64,000 bases of DNA from Buxus sempervirens. Lineage: Eukaryota; Streptophyta; Magnoliopsida; Buxales; Buxaceae. Positions within the stretch are counted from its first letter, which is position 1. Every line of letters begins with the position of its first letter. The position numbers and the translations under genes were made by a program. Below the pieces are notes generated by a model that was given only the letters and a program-made list of their open reading frames with translations, had not been told where the DNA came from and did no database searches. Positions 56,573 to 64,000 of the stretch are shown here, piece after piece. Where the stretch lies: the NCBI GenBank assembly GCA_947561395.2, contig OX387193.1, positions 8,680,001-8,744,000 of the forward strand, written 5' to 3'.

Positions 56573-59449
56573 TGTGAGATATGGAAATGTCATCTCGGAT
56601 GACTTCCGATATCGTCACGTGGGGATCAATAAAAATAAAGAGTCGCCACCATCCATCTTAAGGTGTGAATGGACACCAAAGGGTTCATAGAAGCCAAATA
56701 GAGCCAAAGTAGCTCTAATACAAGGAAAAAATCCAGAGATCAGGTAAGGGGAATTATTTATGAGCGGGGGAAGGTATTAGGCACCCCCATTCATCCGTCT
56801 AAGACGGTTGCCACATGCTTGCTTATGCTAAGGATTGTTTGCTAATCAAAAGGGACAAGGATTACTTAAAAGTAAGCAAAATGTGAGTGATTATTCCACA
56901 TGAGTAGTCCAATAAATATGAACTCTTTTCATGGATATATCACCTCTTAGAACTTCATGAGTGAATAAAAATCAAGGTGAAAATTGAAACAAAACCAATT
57001 CAAGGTAAATTTGGAAAAATCTGACTAAAAGAGCTTGAAAGCTTCGATTAACCATAACTCATTCAATTTAAATCCAAATCCATTGAAACCAAAGCCATTT
57101 GAAAACTGGTATATAGTAGAGTATACAGTAAAAAATTCAGCTCAATCCGACTTAAAATGAGAGAGAAATCCACATCTAAAATCTGCTGTTATAACTCGGA
57201 AAAAGCAGTGAGTAGGCATTTTCAAAGTCCTATTCGTGGAGTTTGGCTCAATAAAAATCCGTAAAAATTGGTATGGAGGAAGTATGTAGTGCCATCTTTC
57301 CAAAGAAAAAAATCTCACACCAAACTCTACCCAAATGTGGCTTGTGTGCTCTCTTGAACAGGCCTAGAAGACCACAGATTAGCTCTGGACTGTGCCAGCG
57401 AGCAGCTCTGAGTCAACCTAGCACACAAGCCTCAAATCAAATCGAAATCTGCTGAAGCCAGTTGGAAATGAAAATAGACTTCTTAAGGAAAACTCGGAAA
57501 CTAGAATCACTCAAAACGGATTAAAATTGAGCAAACGATGCACCATCAAAGCGGCAAGTTCAGCAATCTGGGCTGAACTGACTTACAAACTTTGAATAGA
57601 TGGTGTCAAAAATTGGCTACATAAAAGTGGATGAAAATTTTCAAATATAAACTAGACAGGCTCATCTATCACATGTCTTTGGAATCACTCAAAAATTCAT
57701 CCGGAGGATAAAGTTATGAGCATTCTAAGACATGGTACAGATGCTGCCCTGTTTTGAAAAACCTTGAGTAAAAGTGTGAAACCAGTGCATGTGTGCAAGT
57801 GGATTCGACCAAAATAACTTGAAATCATGAAAAACAACTCATGAAGTCCTAGAAATTCATTCTAAGGCCAGAGATCTCAGATTTTCCATATTGAGCATGG
57901 AGAATCCAAGATCTAGCCTATTTGATGCAAAACAGTGAAAAAGTGTGTGATATTGGTAAAAACACATATCTAGGAGAAAATTAAAATCCATTGCTATTGA
58001 GAGCATAGATCATGTTGATTTCTCCAGATTCAAATAGCACAGATAATCGGCATATAAAAATAACATGCAAATCATTCAAGGTGGGTTCTAGCCTAAAGGA
58101 TCCATTCCATCTTCCTTTTCCCAAGGCTCTCTCTTCACGTTTTACGGCTAGAGAGGATTCCCAGGTACTTTGGAAGAGGTTTGGGGCTTGCTAACAATCA
58201 CCAAATGGCCTTACACTACAGAAAGGTAGAAGTTGGGAGTTGAAATGTAAAGGAGAAGCAAGAAATGAAATGGAGCTTTACCTTTAGTAGCTTGGGCCTT
58301 GAGTAGACAATCCAGCAGAGTTTCCCTTCTTCTTGCAGAGCTTCTAAGCCTCAAATTGTCAGCCATTTGCAAGAGGAGGACCCCTCTATTTATAGGCAAA
58401 GCCAAGGGTAGAAGAGTCCCAAGGGTATGCCAAAAAAGCCTTCTAGATTATTCCAATTCTCCTCAAAGGCTTGAATGGGAGTAATTTAGCAAGTTTCGGA
58501 GGGTGAAATAGGGAATTCAAGTCCCTGAGAGAGAGGCAATATGCGTAAATAAGGCTCAGAGATCGAGCCATGTCGCAAATCCCCTAAATAACCAAAACCG
58601 TATACTCAGTGCGGTTTCCACAAAACCGTCACTCTAATACGGTTTCCATGCAAACTCAACCCAACCGCACATACAAGGCAGTTCAATTCAGTTACGCTCG
58701 CTATGATTGCTGTCGACGTGGCTCAACGGCCGAAGCTTCCGGAAGCCACGTGGCAGCTCACGCAGGAAGCATGAACATCAACCGTGCTGTGTGTGTGGTT
58801 ACAACCGTACATACAGGGCGGTTCAAACCAAATTAACCAAAACCGCACATATACTACGGTCAGCACCTTTTTGGTTGGTTTTGAGCCTTAGCTGCACAAG
58901 CCAGGCTTATTTACATGAAATATCGTTTAAGTAAATGTCCTCGTATTTTTTTAATTTCCATTTACTTAAGATATTACATGTAAATAAGCAAACACCCCCC
59001 CCCCCCCCCCCCCCATTTGAATCCATTAAAAATATTTCCAGACCCAAAATCCAAGTGAATAAAAAGTCAACTTTCCAGTTCCAGGCTAAATTCCGGTTTT
59101 TCAGGTCCGGTAAAAAGATTCAACATGTTGATACAAAGGTATTTATCAAGATTAAAAATCTCAAAAAATTCATTTATGCAATAACATTGCTAAAAACCTA
59201 ATTACCGAGAAAAATTATCTTCAAATCTTGCTTTAAAAAATATTTCATTTTCTGGGGTCAAAAGTCAACAAAATTCAACCCGAAAAAGTTTGACTTTGCA
59301 TAAAATATTGAATTTGGGCCTTTTCCTTTGCGGCTTTGGATTCAAATGGATTAAGGATCTCAAACCCAATGCTAAGAATTGAAATTCCCGATAAAATATT
59401 TCTCTCCTTCAAGACTTATCAAAAATCGTGCAATTTTTGGGTGTCTACA
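56573..59449 (-). mobile_element. Solo LTR (2,877 bp), minus orientation, TSD GGATG
   Basis: Plus strand TGTGAGATATGG ... GTGTCTACA, same family as 25144-28039 and highly similar. It is flanked by GGATG at 56568-56572 and 59450-59454. The uninterrupted site CTAAATGGATGTTGCCGATG is at about 46344-46363. The TATA box (minus strand) is near 58386-58396. A 20-C run is at 58995-59014, next to a ~30-bp inverted repeat (about 58909-58988). Confidence 0.9.
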
Positions 59450-59465
59450 GGATGTTGCCGATGAT

Positions 59466-60228
59466 ATGGTGGTAAAATCAGAAATGTAACTCCTTGCATG
59501 CAATGGCATTTGATACAAAATAAAAAAAGACAAGCATGCAATTCTCAATGCTTGTGATCAGATTCCTGCTCCAACTAAAATTTCAATATAAATAAAATAT
59601 AACATGAACAACAAACTTCAACGGCATCAGAAGTTATATCACCATCCATATTTATTGCCGTGACTGTTACCCAGATTAGCATGTGATCATTTTTGGTAAG
59701 TCAATATTTTAAAAATGCCCAACTTCAAGTGAAAAATCAATATATTTGAATTTGTGGTTGCCTTACAAGCTTATGGTACATGTGGCAAAAGGATGACATG
59801 TATGCCGAGTTGTAATCAGATAAGACAGAGACTGATATAGTATAGACCCAAACTGTAATAATGCAGTCATTCCCCCATTGTTGCTTGTTTAAAAAAAGGG
59901 AAGTGGGTGTGTAAGACATGGAAATTAGGCAGTGGTGAAAGACTAAGAAAGTGAGATATATAGAAAAAAATGATGCCACCATTGATTCTTTCGATTTTGT
60001 CGAAGAATCAAATCTTCGGGTGAGATTCATTCTGATAATATCCTCACTAATACTAGATTATATCATCTTTTAGTCTCAAGTCTCTTATTTTATGCCTAAT
60101 AAGTTCCTTCAGATAATTAAGTTCTTATTGTCTTCATCTTAGATTCTATTTTACTCAATCATCCTCCCTAAGATCTAGGTCTGCATAACATATGGATTAC
60201 TTGAAATCCTCCAGAATAACATAGAAGT
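59466..60228. other. Unassigned insertion relative to the 45.6-kb element
   Basis: Present here, absent at the corresponding point near 46360. No terminal repeats, domain or target duplication were recognised, so it could equally be a deletion in the other copy. Confidence 0.4.
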
Positions 60229-60404
60229 ATTGTATTTGAATTGATTAAATATCCTAAAACACTCCAGGAAAAAAATAAATGAAAATAGGGAAACTGGCGG
60301 AATAGAGTTAGGTAACCACCTTGTCAAGGTTCCTATGCCCAGATATTTTCAAATTAAAAAGTGTATAAATTTTGCTCTAATAAAGCATTGTAAAAATCCA
60401 AAAT

Positions 60405-61531
60405 TCTGATCATGAAAGTCCAATATCTTGCATTCCTATAATTTTTCCAAGTTTCACACATTAACGGTCAATATTTGTGCTAGATAGACTTTGAGACCCC
60501 AATGAAAGAGGATATGTTTTTGTCCCAACTGAGACCTTGCTCTTTTGCTTTCTTATGGTTTTCTTTTTTTTTTCTTTTTTTGTTGAAAAGATATTTGTCC
60601 CATAAGAGACCTCTTTTTCGAGGGGAGTGGCATATTGGTGGTCCTTAAGGTGTGGAGGCCATGTTATGGGATTTGATGATAATAGAGGATTAAATTTTGG
60701 CACATTGACCTAAGGTTTGAAAGAGTCAAATGGGTCAATGGGTTAGGGGGTCAGCGTGTGAACTAAAGAGGACGACACCTAATTGAATAGATACATATTA
60801 ATTGCTAAGGAACAATAAATTTATTAATTAGATGATGAGAAATTCTATTGTCTAGGAAAATACCTATTTAAAAAGCCTTGTTAGGCTCAAAACAATTCAA
60901 AACACATACTGGAAATCATGTCAAAGCACACTGTAGAGACATTCTTCTCAGTGAAATAGTTTATTCTCTACGGCTATTGTCAAAGTGATGAGATTGCATT
61001 TTGAGCCTTGTGATGCACAGTACAAAATGCAAAGCCTGGTTCCTACAGTGAATTTTTGTTAAGTTTTGCAATTGTTTTTCTTTTTCTTATTTTTTCTTTT
61101 TTTGCATTAAAATATTTTGAATTCTAACATCTTTAGTTTTCAATTATCATACGCTGGATGTTGATATTCATAAATTCAATAATCATACGCTGGATTTGTA
61201 ATTTCCAACAGAGGAGATGAATAAATCTCACTCAACATCTTTAGTAGGTGGATGTTGCTCAATTGGCTCGAATGACCAATTTTGTTGTCTACCTTGTTAA
61301 GTACTACTAAGATTTTTTCAGTTGAAATGGAAGGAAAAAGAGATGCAAAGCGTTTGTATTAAAATGATTTCGTTCGTTTCAATTGAAAGAATAGATTATT
61401 TTTATTACATTTAATGAGAGTTTTGTCTTTATTTTAAAATTCCTCTGTTACGTGATGTTGTTGGCTTTAATGAGAGTTTTTTGCTTGAAGCTGGAAATAT
61501 AAATTGTGAAATTGCCTCTGTTAATGTGCAG
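60405..61531. other. No recognisable gene
   Basis: AT-rich sequence upstream of the first recognised exon of the broken gene. It may hold 5' exons or introns that I cannot identify. Confidence 0.35.
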
Positions 61532-63801
61532 GAAAAGTTTGACTACTACAATGGAAACTGTTGGATCATCATCAACAGGACAAAAACAGCCGCGCAACAG
61601 TTGGCTACACTTCAGGTAAAGTTTCCTTCACTTATTTATTTGTTTTGTTTTAGAAGTAAGCATGGAAGCAATCCAATATTCTGGATCATTCTCTTTGTAT
61701 AAGTTTGGGTATGGTTGTCAAGATGACGGTTATTTTAATTCCTTTTGCATCCTTGTAATTCTTAATATATTATTGACCATGATTTTCCTTTTGTTCTTTT
61801 AGGGAATATTATGTAAACGAAAGAATATAGAATCGTATTGAAGGTGAACAAATCCTGACGAAGCAGCAGGTAGGCATTATCAATGGTACAGGTTAAGGAA
61901 CATCGATCATTAATTTTATTTATTTTGCACTTCGTCGATCCTATGCAAATGAATTTATCTATTTAGTTATTGCATTTCAGTTATTTGCGGATGCTGCTGG
62001 AGCATGGAGGTCGATGAATCAAGCTGAGAAAGAAGAATTTAAGCGAGCGTCACGGCTTGAGTGGGACGAATACAAGAGGGCTATCCCACAGCAAGGGCCG
62101 CGAAAAAAACAACAGGTTCGTAAAATATCTTATCTCTAATTGGAATTATTGTGGATAATTAGTTGAGACTGATATATAATTTCATTTTACCTTTCTTTTT
62201 TGTAGGCTGAGATAAAGACACGTTGTTCACCTGGACGTTTCATTACGTTTATGCACGGTCTTTCATTCACCACTTCTCAGGAGCAGTGCCTTAGAGATAG
62301 TGGCTTTCACTGTCTTCTGAATTTACACGCGACGAAGCTTTATCGGCGACTCTGTCATTGGATTCTTCCGAATGTAGATACTAAGAAGAGATGTATCAGA
62401 GTTGGGTCCCAGAATATTTTCTTTGACACACACGACGTGAAGACTATAATTGGGTTACCCATAGAGGAGATAGATGTTGATACATCTAAATCAGAAATCC
62501 CCGATACGACAGAGTTGCATAGATTTTATGGGGTACGCAATGGAAGCATCCCTATTGAGAATGTTGAGAAGAGCTTGAAAAGCCCAGAGAAAGATCATGA
62601 GTGGATCCGTTCTTTTGTATTATATTCGTTGACGACCTTAGTAAGTCCATCTTCAATGATTGATGTGAGTGCATCCTATCTTCCCTTGCTGGTCGATGTA
62701 GAGAGGATAGGAGGTTACAACTGGGGGAAGTACCTTTTAGACACATTGATGCATCATGTAGCCAAGTTTCAAAAGGGCTAACGGAAATCCGTCAATGGCT
62801 GCTTATTATTTTTACAGGTATGTATAGTATTTAAAAGATGCATTGGCTTCTTTATCCTAGCTTATGATAATTATAGTGCGTCTAATGATATTTTGATCGT
62901 TGCTTAGTATTTTTATTACGATCGGATGATCGTTGGTCAAGCAACACCTCCTACCACTCCACGTATGGCAGCGTGGACGGATGCATTGCTTTTCCAAAGG
63001 GAGAAAGATGAAATGGCGCTCGGTGGATATGGAAATGGGAAGGTATACATATATATATATTTGAGTTGAACTGATTATTGTAGGTTTTGTTGTCAATTTT
63101 GCATATAATGCAACATTTCTATGTACTCACTAATATACACGTTAAATATTGTAGGTGATTGAGCATCGTGTTGATAGCTGCGTCGAAGATGAGGCATCAG
63201 GCAAAGCCCATGAATTAAATTTCATTGATCTTCGGCAATTTCGTGGAGATCCAGATCCTGTAAGATTGGGTTTTATTTATTTTTTTTATTAGTTTTCTTA
63301 TTACGAACACCTCTGCATGTTTTATGATTAGGTGTTGTGTATTCCAGGTTATTCAAGGTCATCTCACGAGGATGTTGGACACGTATAGCGAGATGCTAAA
63401 TCATGTGAAGTCAAGGGAAACCGTGGACCCCTCCGATATCCACGTGTGATGTGAGAGCCCTGCTCATATGGATACTCCCGACTGTTCCATGCCTGATGTT
63501 CTTGATGAAGCAATGATGGCACCCTCCCATCATAGCACCCACGAGAGCGGTGATCATACCACCGCTCTCGACACGGCGGTGGTTGTGGAGGTACAAAAAG
63601 ATAAAATGCAAGAGGATGAGGTGGCGATAGTTCCGTCTCGAAGCAGCACCAGGACCGAGGTAACCAAACCTCGAAGAGGGTCACGCAAGAAGACGCGTGG
63701 GAAACATTATCGCACTCCATTTATTGGCCATCGCTTGCGTCCTCGATTAGGCCCAAAAGGAAGCTCAATCCTACAATACGTTCGCGAAACAAGCATTCTG
63801 A
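61532..63801 (+). pseudogene. Broken multi-exon transposon-borne gene, N-terminal part of an Ulp1-family host
   Basis: Deduced exons: 61532-61615, about 61802-61869 (one stop), 61981-62115, 62206-62817, 62908-63042, 63155-63259 and 63348-63801, with GT-AG borders. Exon 61981 encodes FADAAGAWRSMNQAEKEEFK and WDEYKRAIPQQ, resembling the second half of an HMG box. Exon 62206 encodes a plant-transposon domain (FHCLLNLHATKLYRRLCHWI, FDTHDVKTIIGLPIEE, GGYNWGKYLLDTLMHHV, then GCLLFLQ / YFYYDRM), of the type found before Ulp1 proteases. Two in-frame stops, TAA 62779-62781 and TGA 63447-63449, break it. The last exon is basic. More exons probably follow: IIFKFDSIFASATELACLLD is readable near 63890-63950. 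The protease domain itself would lie beyond the window. Confidence 0.65.
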
Positions 63802-64000
63802 GTAAGATAATATTCCTAAACTAACTTGTAAATGTTATTTATGTATTATAATTCGTAGTGAATAATTCCTGCTTGTTTTTTTCAGTGAAATAATATTCAA
63901 ATTTGATTCCATCTTTGCGTCGGCAACTGAATTGGCATGTTTGTTAGACAACAAACATGTTAATAGTGTGGTATGCAAAGCTTATCTTGTGAATAATATA
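63802..64000 (+). other. Probable continuation of the broken gene
   Basis: After a likely acceptor near 63884 a frame reads ...FKFDSIFASATELACLLDNK to about 63968. It is cut by the window edge, and the phase does not join cleanly to the preceding exon. Confidence 0.4.

Larger units (their letters stand above)
55870..64000 (+). mobile_element. Larger relative of the Ulp1 element, right end outside window
   Basis: Begins CCCGAATCCTCTCTTTTGAA, matching the left TIR at 45641, and stays co-linear with 45641-46530 (interrupted by a solo LTR at 56573-59449 and about 760 bp at 59466-60228). It then diverges and carries a broken multi-exon gene (61532-63801) whose position corresponds to what the 45.6-kb element lacks. 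The right TIR is not in the window, so element status is inferred from the left end and the homology. Confidence 0.6.

Overview
This window is nuclear DNA from a flowering plant, most likely a woody dicot; the species cannot be told from the sequence. The evidence is three intron-containing cytochrome P450 genes of the plant-only CYP706 family, plant-type LINEs with C-terminal RNase H, LTR retrotransposon remains with a plant tRNA-Arg primer site, and Mutator-like elements carrying Ulp1-protease genes. Perhaps 8% is intact host coding sequence. The rest is transposon, transposon debris, or AT-rich sequence with nothing recognisable.

Layout. 1-5.65 kb: two partial copies (R1, R2) of a degenerate repeat block, carrying a MITE and a solo LTR. 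5.65-6.46 kb: small long-TIR element. 6.83-8.57 kb: P450-A (minus). 8.9-10.9 kb: fragments of unrelated host genes (a CIPK kinase, an Ole e 1-like pollen protein, one unrecognised). 10.9-19.1 kb: repeats around a long inverted-repeat element that holds a dynamin GED fragment. 19.2-21.2 kb: foldback and hAT-like MITEs. 21.27-23.0 kb: P450-B (plus). 24.7-28.1 kb: ~197-bp tandem repeat split by a solo LTR. 29.3-32.7 kb: LINE remains. 32.7-33.4 kb: repeat block copy R3. 33.39-45.64 kb: a complete, very young, gag-only LTR retrotransposon. 45.64-49.80 kb: a long-TIR element with an intact Ulp1-protease domain and minisatellites. 50.1-51.75 kb: P450-C (minus). 53.5-55.87 kb: repeat block copy R4. 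55.87 kb to the end: a larger relative of the Ulp1 element, holding another solo LTR and a broken multi-exon gene.

How it fits together. The P450s form a young array. Each has two exons with a phase-0 intron at the same codon, 521-522 residues, all catalytic landmarks, and a CTATTTAA TATA-like box 92-95 bp upstream of the ATG. P450-A and P450-C share their 3' flanks and the repeat block beyond, so they arose by duplication of a larger unit. The young retrotransposon and the Ulp1 element together pushed P450-C about 16.4 kb from its ancestral 3' neighbour. Because R2 leads to P450-A and R3 to P450-C, R4 may lead to another P450 beyond the right edge.

The most interesting signal is the leader of the gag-only retrotransposon. 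About 45 tandem units each form a short stem with a constant 9-nt loop, and the stems differ between subfamilies by compensating changes on both arms. Also notable are at least six minute poly(A) insertions with target-site duplications, four with paralogous empty sites.
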